Assembly (NCBI GenBank): GCA_027624135.1
Contig: JAQBXL010000005.1
Location: forward strand, 1-57,480
Source: Chloroflexota bacterium
Lineage (GTDB): Bacteria > Chloroflexota > Dehalococcoidia > Lucifugimonadales > UBA3495
DNA: 57,480 nucleotides
Reading direction: 5' to 3'
Part shown: one piece after another, positions 32,894 through 42,201 of the stretch
Layout of the letters: each line of letters starts with the position of its first letter
How positions within the stretch are numbered: the stretch's first letter is position 1
Program-made: the position numbers and the translations under genes
The notes under the pieces: model-generated
Told to the model about the DNA's origin: nothing
Database searches by the model: none
The model's input: the letters and a program-made list of their open reading frames with translations, nothing else

Positions 32894-32972
32894 ACTACAT
32901 ATAGCGTTATTGTTAACCAAATCTACTATCTGCAGTGTCTAAGATTGTACTAACCGCCAATATAGTTGTCAA
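32894..32972 (-). promoter_or_regulatory. nrdR promoter with two NrdR-like boxes
   Basis: On the minus strand TTGACA (32972-32967) and TACAAT (32949-32944) are 17 bases apart. Two boxes follow: 32925-32940 (plus strand ACTATCTGCAGTGTCT) and 32894-32909 (ACTACATATAGCGTTA). The latter fits CwAtATaTwGtg at 10 of 12 positions. The boxes are exactly 31 bases apart, the classical NrdR spacing of three helical turns, and the first covers the predicted start site. Confidence 0.65.
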
Positions 32973-33063
32973 ACCGCTCCGATATTCGTAATACGCTCAA
33001 AGTCAGTCTTCAACTTGTGCTTTCACAGGTGATTTCCAGGTACTTTCAAGGGGAGTAACAAAC

Positions 33064-33097
33064 AAAAAAGACCGCCCTTCAATTAAGAAGGGCGGTC
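33064..33097 (-). terminator. Intrinsic terminator downstream of ftsZ
   Basis: GACCGCCCTTC (33070-33080) pairs perfectly with GAAGGGCGGTC (33087-33097), a stem of 11 bp with a 6-base loop. On the minus strand it is followed by six U residues (33069-33064). It lies 190 bases after the ftsZ stop. Confidence 0.9.
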
Positions 33098-33187
33098 GAC
33101 AGTTGATTCCCGGCGCCTGGATTGTTTGCTTTATATAAGGGTGATTAGTGCGCTTAGGCCTCCGAGAACATTACTCGATTTTTATGG

Positions 33188-33268
33188 GGCTCCCGGCCCC
33201 GTGCGCCATTGACTCCGATGGAGCCATTCCGCACATATATCTTAGCATTTCTAATGGAACCGGGAGCC
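33188..33268 (-). other. Nested stem structure in the ftsZ 3' region
   Basis: An outer 9-bp stem (33188-33196 with 33260-33268) encloses a GTGCG/CGCAC stem and an inner six-pair hairpin (minus strand GGCTCC-ATC-GGAGTC). The inner hairpin includes a G-U pair only on the minus-strand RNA, hinting that minus is the structured strand. No U tract follows. It sits between the ftsZ stop and the terminator, so it would be part of the ftsZ mRNA 3' UTR or a processed RNA. Confidence 0.5.
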
Positions 33269-33287
33269 TTTGCTTCAGTGACGAATT

Positions 33288-34442
33288 TTAACGGAAAAAG
33301 CCCCTGTTCTTGTTTCCGGCTTGCTTGCGGAGGAAGCTCGGCACGTCCAGTTCTTCTTCCGACTGGGGGATGATGTCTTGCAGCAGTCGCTCCAGTTCAT
33401 CCTCTCGCAGTTGCTGGTTCTCCGCCAGCACCGGGAAGGCTGCGGCCACCATGGTGATCTTGATCTCATCATCCAATTTGGGGTCTCTGCAGGTGCCGAA
33501 GATGATGTTGGCATCCGGGTCGGACAAGTCCTGAATCACTCTGGCGGCGTCCTGCACCTCTTGCAAGGTCAGGGAAGGTCCGCCGGTGATTACGAACAAT
33601 ATTCGGCGTGCGCCGTCCATCGAGATGTCCAGCAACGGGCTCTTGGTGGCCATGCGGGCGGCATCCACCGCACGGTTATCACCCTTGCCCCGGCCGATGG
33701 CCAACCAGGCAGGGCCGGCGTTGCTCAGGATGGTGCGAACATCGGCGAAGTCTACGTTGATCTCGCCAGGAACCGTCACTACCTCGGCGATGGCTTGGAT
33801 GCCTTGTTGCAGGACCGAGTCGGCCATCTTCAATGCGTCTTCCCAGGTAAAGGAGTGCTCGCCCTGGGAGTTTAGCTGCAGAAGCCGGTCGTTGTGGATG
33901 ACGATCAAGGTATCCACATTGTCCTTAAGTCGGGCGATGCCTTCATCGGCGTTCTTCTTACGCATGTTGGCTTCAAACGAGAAGGGCTTGCTGACGACAG
34001 CGATGGTCAGAGCTCCCGACTCTTTGGCGATCTGGGCCAGCACCGGAGCCGCTCCCGTGCCCGTGCCGCCGCCCATGCCCACAGCCAAAAAGACCATGTC
34101 CGCGCCTTCCATAGCCTTCTCGATGTCATGACGGCTCTCTTCGGCTGCCTGTCGTCCCAGGTCAGGATTGGCGCCGGACCCCAGCCCGCGAGTCAGGTTC
34201 TGGCCAATGGCCAGCCTATGAGACACATCGCAGCGGAACAAGTGCTGTGCGTCGGTATTGACACTGTAATAGTCAACTACCGGAAGTTTATCTTTGAACA
34301 TCCGGCTTACTGCGTTGCTGCCGCCACCGCCTACACCCACTACCTTGATATTGGGCGAACCGGCGTTGATCTCCTGCACCATCTCAAACGTCTTATCAGT
34401 CTCTTTGCTGGGCTCCCAGGCTGCCGATTTGTCTTGTACCAT
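33288..34442 (-). CDS. ftsZ: Cell division protein FtsZ
   Basis: Tubulin-like GTPase forming the Z ring (384 residues). The GTP-binding loop IKVVGVGGGGSNAVSRM, the tubulin signature GMGGGTGTGAAPVLAQ and the T7-loop region (DVRTILSNAGPAWLAIG) are intact. The extreme C-terminus (ELDVPSFLRKQ) is the conserved peptide that binds FtsA. About 20 extra residues precede the GTPase core. ATG 34442 has GGGGAGG seven bases upstream. It follows ftsA after 179 bases. Confidence 0.98.
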   Translation of the reverse strand: MVQDKSAAWEPSKETDKTFEMVQEINAGSPNIKVVGVGGGGSNAVSRMFKDKLPVVDYYSVNTDAQHLFRCDVSHRLAIGQNLTRGLGSGANPDLGRQAAEESRHDIEKAMEGADMVFLAVGMGGGTGTGAAPVLAQIAKESGALTIAVVSKPFSFEANMRKKNADEGIARLKDNVDTLIVIHNDRLLQLNSQGEHSFTWEDALKMADSVLQQGIQAIAEVVTVPGEINVDFADVRTILSNAGPAWLAIGRGKGDNRAVDAARMATKSPLLDISMDGARRILFVITGGPSLTLQEVQDAARVIQDLSDPDANIIFGTCRDPKLDDEIKITMVAAAFPVLAENQQLREDELERLLQDIIPQSEEELDVPSFLRKQAGNKNRGFFR

Positions 34443-34621
34443 GCTAGGTCCTCCCCATCGTCATCATCAAATTTTTTATCAGAGCTTTCTGTTTGGCGCC
34501 ATATGGGTCCGTCGATCTATCACTTGGTAACTTAATCCTGTTAGGTCCGTGATCCGGGCGATTTCCCGAAGTCCAACGCAGGTTTCCGCGCAGGTGGGGG
34601 GTTCTGCTGTTATCTCCGTTT

Positions 34622-35866
34622 CTACTTCACTGCTGCGGCTCTTTTTTTACCGAACCCCCATCCCCAAGGTTTGTTTCCCGGCATCGATCGACCTAAGTTC
34701 AGGGACGACCGCGTTTCACCTTGGTGTTTGATCCCCCAAAGAAGCAACCCAACCGAGGCCGAGAAAGCCGGCTTCTTTAGCTGTGCCGGGAGGCCGGCAA
34801 TTCCATCCGGATAGGCGACCCGAACCTGTCCGCCCAGGGTCTTTTGGAATAGATGCACTATTCCCGTCATATCCGCCCCGCCGCCGGTAAGAACTATGCC
34901 ACCGGGAGGGAACTCTCTGAGTCCCGACTGTCTAACCTTCAGCACGATCATCTTGATGAGTTCCAACATCCGGGCGTGCAACGGTTCACACAGGAAGCGG
35001 CGGGACAGCGAATGCTTGGGCTGCCCTTGGAAGCTGGGAATCACCACTTCCTCTTCAGCTGCTATGGACTCGGGCATAACACTGCCCCACTTGATCTTCA
35101 TCTCTTCGGTGAGATACATCGGCGTCTTCAGGGCGACCGAAAGGTCCTTGGTCAATTGGCTGCCGCCCACTGGAATGACCGCCGAATACCACGGCTGGCC
35201 TTGGCGGTAGATGGCAATATCTGTGGTTCCGCCGCCGATATCGACCAAGACAACCCCCAACTCGCGTTCGTCGCCGTTCAGGGTCGCCTCCGCCGAAGCC
35301 AACGAATGAAGCACCAAGCTCTTCACCGAAGCTTTGTTGGCCTCTATGACCTTGACGGTATTCCTCAGAGAAACCGCATCGCCGATGACCACATGGGCTT
35401 CCACTTCAACCAGATTGCCATGGAGCCCCACCGGGTTGCGAATACCTCCCAAACCATCCACGTGGTATCCGCTGGGAATGACGTGGAGGACTTCCTGGGT
35501 AGGGCTGACATCGGGGAATGAACCCCGTATCAACCGGTCCAGCAATCGGCTGGAGATGTCGCCCACATCGTCGGGATTATCGACTATCTCTCTGGTGTTA
35601 AGGCAGGTTAGATGGGTCCCGGTGACACTGGCATAAACACCGGTGGGCACTCCCTTTCCGATGTACCGCTGAGCTTCTTCCAAGGAAGTCCGGACCGTTT
35701 CTTGGACTTCTTCCAGATTCTCGATCTGGCCCTTGTGCATCCCTTGGGACGCCACTACACCGGTCCCCAGCACTTTCAATTCACCTTCGCTGCCCACGCG
35801 GGACATTATGGAGGTAACTTTATCCGTGCCGATGTCTACTGCAGTATAAAAAGTATCTTTTGCCAA
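34622..35866 (-). CDS. ftsA: Cell division protein FtsA
   Basis: Actin-like membrane tether for FtsZ (414 residues). ATPase motifs are visible: phosphate 1 TAVDIGTDKVTSIM, phosphate 2 GVVLVDIGGGTTDIAIYRQG and the adenosine motif GIVLTGGGADMTGI. The 1C domain follows phosphate 1. The C-terminus (KPWGWGFGKKRAAAVK) is a likely amphipathic membrane-targeting helix. The start is TTG 35866, preceded by GGAAGGTGG. rsmH lies 60 bases upstream. Confidence 0.96.
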   Translation of the reverse strand: MAKDTFYTAVDIGTDKVTSIMSRVGSEGELKVLGTGVVASQGMHKGQIENLEEVQETVRTSLEEAQRYIGKGVPTGVYASVTGTHLTCLNTREIVDNPDDVGDISSRLLDRLIRGSFPDVSPTQEVLHVIPSGYHVDGLGGIRNPVGLHGNLVEVEAHVVIGDAVSLRNTVKVIEANKASVKSLVLHSLASAEATLNGDERELGVVLVDIGGGTTDIAIYRQGQPWYSAVIPVGGSQLTKDLSVALKTPMYLTEEMKIKWGSVMPESIAAEEEVVIPSFQGQPKHSLSRRFLCEPLHARMLELIKMIVLKVRQSGLREFPPGGIVLTGGGADMTGIVHLFQKTLGGQVRVAYPDGIAGLPAQLKKPAFSASVGLLLWGIKHQGETRSSLNLGRSMPGNKPWGWGFGKKRAAAVK

Positions 35867-35925
35867 TCTGCCACCTTCCTTATCTGAGCCGTATCACTTG
35901 TAAAATCTTATTATTCCGGCGGAGG

Positions 35926-36942
35926 TTAGATCCGTTCGGCTGACCGCAATTTGCCGCTGCGGCTGCGGGGGTTGGCCTGAATCTCTTCATCGGATGGTTT
36001 TATCACCCGCCGGTTGATGATCTTCAACCGCGCTACCTGACCGCAGGCGCAAACCGGCAGACTGGGCGGACAGACACAAGGGGCTGCCTCGCGCTTGAAG
36101 AATGATTTGACGATTCGGTCTTCCAGACTGTGATAACTGATCACTGCCAGACGGCCTCCGGGGGCAAGCAAGCCCACCGCCGCTTCCAGACCTCGCTCTA
36201 TATTCGAAAACTCGTCATTAACTGCGATCCGCAGGGCTTGGAAAGTCTTCGTGGCCGGGTTGACCCGCTGACCGGGCCTACGTCCGAGAACCCCCACAAC
36301 GACGGAAGCCAGTTGGCTGGTGGTATTAACGGGCCTCTCTTTGATAATGGCCCTGGCGATACTCATTCCCCGGGGTTCTTCTCCGTAACGGCGAATAAGC
36401 TGTCCCAGTTCCCGTTCGTCGTAGGTATTAACGATCTCTTCAGCGGTTAGCGACGCTTGAACGTCGTACCGCATGTCCAGTGGCTCGTCGACCTGGAAGC
36501 TCAATCCATATCCAGGGCTATCAATCTGCCGGGAAGAGAACCCTAGGTCCAATAAGACTCCATCAACGCTGTTGATACCCCGTTCCGCCGCCAGCGTAGC
36601 CATGTCAGCGTAGTTTCCCTGAGCGGACACAAATCGGACACCAAATTCGGCCAGCCGAGACCTTGAGGTCTCCAGCGAACGCGAGTCCAGATCGATGCCC
36701 AACACGGTCTTGACCCGGGGCGCGGCTTGGAGAATCGCCTCTGAGTGGCCGCCTTCTCCGTTGGTGCCGTCAACGTAGGTTCCGCCCTCTTTTAGCGCCA
36801 ACTGAAGAACCGACTCAGCCAAAAGCACGGGCCGATGGGAGAATTCAAGATTGCCTACCGAATCCTGATTAATGCGGTCCATACCCTCCGCGAGCCAAGG
36901 GTCTGATCGTTCAACGTCTCTTTTCAGGGTTTCCAGCGTCAC
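35926..36942 (-). CDS. rsmH: 16S rRNA (cytosine-1402-N4)-methyltransferase
   Basis: SAM-dependent MraW enzyme (338 residues). Landmarks are HRPVLLAESVLQLAL, GTYVDGTNGEGGHSEAIL (SAM motif), GVLLDLGFSSRQIDSPGYGLSFQVDEPLDMR (quoted in part as LDLGFSSRQID) and VISYHSLEDRIVKSFFK. The N-terminus is about 30 residues longer than usual if ATG 36942 is used; ATG 36882 is an alternative. mraZ, normally upstream, is missing, and the neighbour is a divergent trigger factor gene. Confidence 0.96.
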   Translation of the reverse strand: MTLETLKRDVERSDPWLAEGMDRINQDSVGNLEFSHRPVLLAESVLQLALKEGGTYVDGTNGEGGHSEAILQAAPRVKTVLGIDLDSRSLETSRSRLAEFGVRFVSAQGNYADMATLAAERGINSVDGVLLDLGFSSRQIDSPGYGLSFQVDEPLDMRYDVQASLTAEEIVNTYDERELGQLIRRYGEEPRGMSIARAIIKERPVNTTSQLASVVVGVLGRRPGQRVNPATKTFQALRIAVNDEFSNIERGLEAAVGLLAPGGRLAVISYHSLEDRIVKSFFKREAAPCVCPPSLPVCACGQVARLKIINRRVIKPSDEEIQANPRSRSGKLRSAERI

Positions 36943-37128
36943 CGCCGCTCCCGTCCGCCAAGTTTATCGTGGCGGCCACTTCACATTTTGCTGGCGACAT
37001 CCGGCAAGTGACCGGAATATCCATCGGGTATCGACTCAATTGGACCGGGATTGAAGACTAAAGAAACCGGAGATAATGTCCGGTAAATCCGGCGCCCAAC
37101 TTTCCTTACACCGATACGTTGCCTATCG

Positions 37129-37158
37129 AAGCTACCAATTTATAAACATAACTGTCAA
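37129..37158 (-). promoter_or_regulatory. Candidate rsmH-ftsA-ftsZ promoter
   Basis: On the minus strand TTGACA (37158-37153) and TAGCTT (37134-37129) are 18 bases apart within an AT-rich tract (37140-37215) that has further TTGACA/TTGACC copies near 37195-37211. It lies about 190 bases ahead of rsmH. Apart from this and the tig promoter, the 36943-37503 stretch shows no gene. Confidence 0.4.
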
Positions 37159-37374
37159 TGGATTCTGGGCTGATTTTTAATTATATATTAAATTTATGTC
37201 AATCTTGGTCAAAATCTAAGTATATTCCTGCCCTCGGAGCACGGGAATCGGCAAAATCGGACCGGTAAATTCAGGCGATTGGACTCGGAATTACCCGCCT
37301 CCGAGCCAGTGTTGAGCGGGCGCTTGCGCCGGGATTCTTCTGGAATTCTTAACGGAGAGGCGGAACGGAAGGTA

Positions 37375-37383
37375 TGCTATAAT
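37375..37383 (+). promoter_or_regulatory. Extended -10 promoter for tig
   Basis: TGCTATAAT (37375-37383) is a perfect extended -10 element, predicting a leader of about 115 nt before TTG 37504. Its position inside the longer open frame argues against an upstream start for trigger factor. Confidence 0.6.
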
Positions 37384-37503
37384 TGTGACTGCCCAAACAC
37401 ACTGCAAAGCCACATCTGCGCCCGCTGTTTGGCGTCTCGGTTGGGTGCATCATTCTTTGGCCGTTTCACCCCCGGCTATCTCATTCTACGGAGAAGAAAG
37501 GCG

Positions 37504-38916
37504 TTGATCGTCACAAAAGACTCAATCACACCCACAGAAGTAACTCTCACCATATCCATGGACGCCGAAGACGAGGAACCGTTCCTCAACCGCTCTTATA
37601 GAAGGGTTGCCAGCCGTGTCCGCATCCCCGGTTTCCGGCCCGGTAAAGCCCCTCGTTCGGTGATTGAAAACCACCTGGGACGGGAGGCGCTGGTCCATGA
37701 AGCGCTTGAGTTCATGATTCCGGAGTCGTTGGATAAAGTATTAAAGGATGAAGATATCCAAGCCTTCATGGAACCTCGGTTAGAAGTGATTGACATGGCG
37801 CCAGTGTCGTTCAAAGCCGTTGTGCCTCTGGAGCCGATCGTCGACCTGGGGGAGTTCCACTCCATTCATCTGGAGATGGAAAAGGTGGAAGTCACTGAAG
37901 AACAGGTCAATCATGTGCTGGAGGACCTGCGCTTTGAGTCGGCTCCATGGGAGCCGATGGACCGTCCGGTGGCTTTCGGAGACCTGGTAACGCTCAACGT
38001 TGTCGGAATCATTAACGGTGAGCAGAGCATCGACGACCAGGGTATGGACTTTGTTCCCAAAGAGGACAACGACCTCCCATTACCGGGCTTCTCGGCTCAA
38101 CTTGAAGGTATGACCGAAGGTCAGTCCAAAGAATTCACACTAAATGTACCGGACGATTACCCCCACACGGAATATGCTGGCAAAGAGTGCCACTTCACTG
38201 TTGAAGCGCTCGCCGTGAAGGAGAAGATCCTTCCGGACTTGGACGACGAATTTGCCAAAGGTGTACGTGACGGTTTTGAGACTTTGGCAGCTCTTTCTGA
38301 GCACATCCGCGGGCGTCTGACAGAAGAAGCGGAGGCAGCTGCGACCCGGCGTCTGGAGCAGTCCAGTCTCGAAGAGGTTAAAAAGCTGGCAAAGATTGAT
38401 GCCTCAGAACTAGTCTATCAGCGTGAATTGGACATAATGTACGAGGAGCGCGAACGGTCTCTGCGTAATCAGCGCATGGACATGGATCTCTATCTCAGTT
38501 ACATAGGCCAAACAGAAGAGCAGCTTAGGGAGCAGATGAAGCCCCAAGCGGAAGACCGGCTCAATACCATACTCCTGTTGCGAAAACTGGCCGATGTAGA
38601 GAGCATCAAGATCGACGAGGAAGACGTAGAAGCTGAGATTAGCACTCTGATCTCCTCCACGGGGGGTGAATCGGAAGCTTCAACTTCAGCTTCAATGAGG
38701 CAGGCATTGAGCACGGAGAACGCCAAAGAATCCATCCGTACATCCCTGACAAACCGGAAGATCATGGCCAGATTGTTAGAGATCGTGCAGGGAGAGGCCT
38801 CCGCCAGCCCTGCTCTCCCAGAATCCGACCAAGAATCCGACCAAGAAACCAATCAAGAAACCGATCAGGAATCTGGGCCGGAAGAATCTACACCGACCCA
38901 AGAAGAGAAGAAATAA
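37504..38916 (+). CDS. tig: Trigger factor (ribosome-associated chaperone/prolyl isomerase)
   Basis: Ribosome-bound folding factor (470 residues from TTG 37504). The N-terminal ribosome-binding domain has the signature [13 protein letters not shown]. The FKBP-type domain ([13 protein letters not shown], later [28 protein letters not shown]) follows, then a C-terminal helical arm. The protein ends in a Glu/Asp/Gln/Ser-rich tail encoded by four imperfect 12-base repeats (38821-38868). The frame is open back to 37279 and contains a chance-looking CxxC-CxxC segment, but the promoter at 37375 and homology favour 37504. It heads a tig-clpP-clpX cluster. Confidence 0.95.
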   Translation: MIVTKDSITPTEVTLTISMDAEDEEPFLNRSYRRVASRVRIPGFRPGKAPRSVIENHLGREALVHEALEFMIPESLDKVLKDEDIQAFMEPRLEVIDMAPVSFKAVVPLEPIVDLGEFHSIHLEMEKVEVTEEQVNHVLEDLRFESAPWEPMDRPVAFGDLVTLNVVGIINGEQSIDDQGMDFVPKEDNDLPLPGFSAQLEGMTEGQSKEFTLNVPDDYPHTEYAGKECHFTVEALAVKEKILPDLDDEFAKGVRDGFETLAALSEHIRGRLTEEAEAAATRRLEQSSLEEVKKLAKIDASELVYQRELDIMYEERERSLRNQRMDMDLYLSYIGQTEEQLREQMKPQAEDRLNTILLLRKLADVESIKIDEEDVEAEISTLISSTGGESEASTSASMRQALSTENAKESIRTSLTNRKIMARLLEIVQGEASASPALPESDQESDQETNQETDQESGPEESTPTQEEKK

Positions 38917-38929
38917 GGAGCTCAGTCCG

Positions 38930-39571
38930 ATGCAAGACTTCCCCAACAACAGTGGATTATTCGTCCCTCAAAATATGGTTCCCATGGTTATCGAGACAAG
39001 CCCAAGGGGTGAACGGGCATTCGATATCTATTCTCTCCTCCTCAAGGAGCGAATCGTCTTTCTTGGCACGCCCATCAATGACAACGTGGCCAACCTAATC
39101 ATTGCCCAGCTTCTGTTCCTCGAAAGGGAGGACCCGGACAAGGGCATCAACCTGTACATCAACAGCCCCGGCGGAGTGATCAGCGCGGGATTGGCCATTT
39201 ACGACACAATGCATCTGATCAACCCTCAGGTCTCGACAATCTGCCTGGGAATGGCCGCCAGCATGGCCACGATTCTGCTATCGGGCGGGGAGAAGGGAAA
39301 GCGGTATGTTCTGCCCAACTCCACGGTCCACATGCACCAACCGATGGGCGGGGCACAAGGACAGGCCTCCGACATCGAGATTGCGGCCCGGGAGATCATC
39401 CGGCTGCAGGACAAGATCAGGACCATGTTGTCGAACAACACCGGACAGACCTACGACAAGATAGCCAGAGACACCGACCGGGACTACTACCTAACTGCAG
39501 AGCAAGCAATTGAATATTCCCTGGTGGATGAGATACTTGGTTCCAAGAAGTCCAAGGACGACAATTCCTAA
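38930..39571 (+). CDS. clpP: ATP-dependent Clp protease proteolytic subunit
   Basis: Self-compartmentalised serine protease (213 residues). Catalytic Ser lies in [16 protein letters not shown], His in [15 protein letters not shown], and Asp in the following helix-turn region ([21 protein letters not shown]). It starts at ATG 38930 with AAGGAG upstream, 13 bases after tig, and is followed by clpX after 41 bases. It works with ClpX. Confidence 0.98.
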   Translation: MQDFPNNSGLFVPQNMVPMVIETSPRGERAFDIYSLLLKERIVFLGTPINDNVANLIIAQLLFLEREDPDKGINLYINSPGGVISAGLAIYDTMHLINPQVSTICLGMAASMATILLSGGEKGKRYVLPNSTVHMHQPMGGAQGQASDIEIAAREIIRLQDKIRTMLSNNTGQTYDKIARDTDRDYYLTAEQAIEYSLVDEILGSKKSKDDNS

Positions 39572-39612
39572 GCGTCTTCAAAATGGGTTCAGTGTGGGTA
39601 GAGGGGTGAACG

Positions 39613-40908
39613 GTGGCTAACGGTAAGAGCGGTACGAGGCTCTCTAGTTGTTCTTTTTGCGAGAAATCCCATCCCAGGTCAGATATGGTGGTCGCCGGGG
39701 AAGGGAGATCAGCGATCTGCTACGACTGCATCCGAATCTTGGGTGAGGTTGCAGAAGAGGAAGCGTCGATCCCGGCCCAACAATTTGAACCCCTAAAACC
39801 TTTGGCGCCCCGCGATATCTACGCCAATCTGGACACCTACGTGGTCGGACAGGAGAAGGCTAAAAAGGTTCTCAGCGTCGCGGTCTACAACCATTTCAAG
39901 CGTATCTGGAACGAACACGAACGATCCGAATCGGACGTAGAACTCCAGAAGACCAATATCTTACTCGTCGGCCCCACTGGCTGCGGCAAGACTCTCTTGG
40001 CGGAGACATTGGCCCGCACCTTGGACGTTCCCTTTGCGGTCTGTGACGCCACCTCTCTCACCGAGTCCGGTTACGTTGGAGAGGACGTGGAAAACATCCT
40101 ATTACGGTTGATTCAAGCAGCCGACTGGGATGTGAACCGGGCGGAACACGGCATCATTTATATCGATGAGTTGGACAAAATCGCCCGCAAGGAGGGCATT
40201 AACCGGTCCATCACCCGTGACGTTTCCGGCGAGGGCGTACAGCAAGAACTTCTGAAGATAGTAGAAGGATGTGTCGCCAACGTACCACCACAGGGCGGAC
40301 GCAAGCATCCCCACCAAGAATTCATCCAGATCGACACCCGCAACATATTATTCATCTGCGGCGGCGCCTTCGACGGTCTTGAAGAGATAGTTGCCAAGCG
40401 ACTCGGTTTCAGAGAATCTCAATTGGGGTTCCTGGCTGGCGGCCGCAACGGCGAAGAATTTGTAGGAAGCGGTCTGACACAAGTGGCTCCAGAAGACTTA
40501 CTACAGTTCGGTTTCATTCCGGAGCTGGTCGGGAGACTTCCTGTCACGGTGGGGCTGGAGCTGTTGGACAAGGAATCGCTGGTCCGCGTGCTCACCGAAC
40601 CCAAGAACGCCATCATCAAGCAATATCAACAGCTATTTGGCATGGACGGCGTGGACTTGGAGTTCACTCCCGATGCTCTGGAGGCAGCGGCAGAACGTGC
40701 CCTGGAGCAAAAAACCGGCGCTCGGTGCTTGCGTTATGTCATCGAGAATACGCTGCTTGACGTGATGTACGATCTACCGTCTCTGGATGAAGTCCTCCGC
40801 TGCGTGGTGGACCGCGACGCTATCGAAGGCAAAGCCGATCCAAGCCTCTTCGACGAAAACGGAGACACGGTGGCACTGCCACTTCCTCCGATCCAGAAAA
40901 CCGCCTAA
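39613..40908 (+). CDS. clpX: ATP-dependent Clp protease ATP-binding subunit ClpX
   Basis: AAA+ unfoldase (431 residues). An N-terminal zinc-binding dimerisation domain (SCSFCEK, later ICYDCIRI) precedes the ATPase. Walker A is [13 protein letters not shown], Walker [14 protein letters not shown], with the RKH-like pore region and the IGF-type ClpP loop region [10 protein letters not shown]. Sensor and C-terminal domain are normal. Start GTG 39613. The stop overlaps the stop of the convergent formyltransferase-like gene (CTAA, 40905-40908). Confidence 0.98.
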   Translation: MANGKSGTRLSSCSFCEKSHPRSDMVVAGEGRSAICYDCIRILGEVAEEEASIPAQQFEPLKPLAPRDIYANLDTYVVGQEKAKKVLSVAVYNHFKRIWNEHERSESDVELQKTNILLVGPTGCGKTLLAETLARTLDVPFAVCDATSLTESGYVGEDVENILLRLIQAADWDVNRAEHGIIYIDELDKIARKEGINRSITRDVSGEGVQQELLKIVEGCVANVPPQGGRKHPHQEFIQIDTRNILFICGGAFDGLEEIVAKRLGFRESQLGFLAGGRNGEEFVGSGLTQVAPEDLLQFGFIPELVGRLPVTVGLELLDKESLVRVLTEPKNAIIKQYQQLFGMDGVDLEFTPDALEAAAERALEQKTGARCLRYVIENTLLDVMYDLPSLDEVLRCVVDRDAIEGKADPSLFDENGDTVALPLPPIQKTA

Positions 40909-41744
40909 CGGGCGTTTCCGGGGTTTCCTTTAAGGTCTTCCGACATCGCTTCTGCGACTCGGTGATTGAGACAGAGGCCGTTGGGCATTGACGCAGAAAG
41001 CGGCGCTCCCGAGTCGTCGAAGACCTGTCCTTCCCGGATGGCAACCTCGCCTTCACTAACGGCCCTCAGCGTCTCAAACAGCAGATACGGCTCCCTCAGG
41101 TATTGCTCTCTGCGGATGGACTGAAAGAGGGCAAAGTCCTCACCCTGAATCTTCTTTATGTCTTCTAGGTCTTCGTCCCGTAGCGAATCCCATTGTTGGT
41201 CAAATCCGGTCCCGGTTAACGGCACGGTTACGTGCGAGATGACTGGTCCCCGGTCCACCTCTTCGGTTGCCAGATGGACCATCGCCCCTGTCTCGGTCGC
41301 CCTCGTCTGAATCAGGCTCCAGACAACTTCCTGCCAGGTGCCGGTGGGGCCGTCGGGAAGCGCAGGGTGCAGGTTCAGTAAGGGGTATTGTCGGCACATC
41401 TTTCCGCCGACGATCAACATGTATCCGGCCAGCACACAGATATCAACTTCTCTGCCGGCCAGCTTGTCCATCACCTGTTGGTCGAACTCGTCCCGGTGGG
41501 CAGAGATTGGGCCGCCCACGATCTTGCGGAATGCGGATGAAGAGTGGGTGACCAACGGGATGCCGTAGCCGTGCACCAACCTGAAAAACTCGTCGGACCC
41601 TTCAGCCTCGCCCCGCTCCCGGTTGCTGAAAACAAAGTCGATACGGGCATCGGCTTTGGTGCCAATGAGACGCTTATGCACAAAGTTAAGGAGTCCCCGC
41701 GAACCTTCTCCACGGCCAGTGGAGAACCACCCGATACTCAACAT
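40905..41744 (-). CDS. Formyltransferase-fold protein, PurN-like
   Basis: A 279-residue protein of the formyl_transf_N fold. Core motifs resemble glycinamide ribonucleotide transformylase: a Rossmann-like N-terminus, [15 protein letters not shown], catalytic Asn/His in [14 protein letters not shown], and catalytic Asp in [15 protein letters not shown]. It is longer than PurN (about 200 residues), with an extra helical C-terminal region. The usual HPSLLPxFxG loop is altered, so the substrate is uncertain. It is last in the minus-strand run that starts with dprA. Confidence 0.75.
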   Translation of the reverse strand: MLSIGWFSTGRGEGSRGLLNFVHKRLIGTKADARIDFVFSNRERGEAEGSDEFFRLVHGYGIPLVTHSSSAFRKIVGGPISAHRDEFDQQVMDKLAGREVDICVLAGYMLIVGGKMCRQYPLLNLHPALPDGPTGTWQEVVWSLIQTRATETGAMVHLATEEVDRGPVISHVTVPLTGTGFDQQWDSLRDEDLEDIKKIQGEDFALFQSIRREQYLREPYLLFETLRAVSEGEVAIREGQVFDDSGAPLSASMPNGLCLNHRVAEAMSEDLKGNPGNAR

Positions 41745-41823
41745 TCCTAGGTTGGCACCTTCCCCTAAACTTCTTCCTAGACACAGATATCAGGCTACCA
41801 GGCACTGGGCCACCAGCATATTT

Positions 41824-42111
41824 CTATTCGTCCGAGTCTTCTTCCAATTCGTCCAGATCGTCAAAACCCGACTGCGGTGTATCCGAACGGTACGCCTCTT
41901 TCAACTCGGTGATCTTCAATTCGGCGTTGTTCAGGAGCTCGTTGCAATGTTGCACCAGCTTCATCCCCTCTTCGAATCGAGAGGTGGCCTCAGCCAACGT
42001 CAGCCCGCCAGCCTCCAATTGTTCGGCCATCTCGTTCAGCCGAACGAAGGAGCCCTCGAAGCTGTTGGAGTCGCCGCCCGCATCGGGCGAGGAACTCTTG
42101 GGTTTGGCCAT
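41824..42111 (-). CDS. xseB: Exodeoxyribonuclease VII small subunit
   Basis: Small helical subunit (95 residues). The family core is SFEGSFVRLNEMAEQLEAGG followed by LTLAEATSRFEEGMKLVQHCNELL. An acidic C-terminal tail (FDDLDELEEDSDE) follows. It sits downstream of xseA on the same strand with a 90-base gap; several XseB chains bind one XseA. Confidence 0.92.
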   Translation of the reverse strand: MAKPKSSSPDAGGDSNSFEGSFVRLNEMAEQLEAGGLTLAEATSRFEEGMKLVQHCNELLNNAELKITELKEAYRSDTPQSGFDDLDELEEDSDE

Positions 42112-42201
42112 GGTCTAGACTCCTGGTCAGCGCCTGGTCAGAGACTTTTTTCCCGAGGCACAAGCATGCCAGCCGGAAGCGCAATCCGCAAGGGGCGAAC
42201 G

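Noticed and set aside
34853-35521. 222-residue plus-strand open frame opposite ftsA
   Set aside because: Antisense shadow; no motif and no start signal.
37279-37503. Zinc-finger-like N-terminus (CYNC...CARC) fused to trigger factor
   Set aside because: A perfect extended -10 promoter lies inside it, trigger factor homology starts at 37504, and fused zinc fingers are not known for this family. Chance reading seems more likely.
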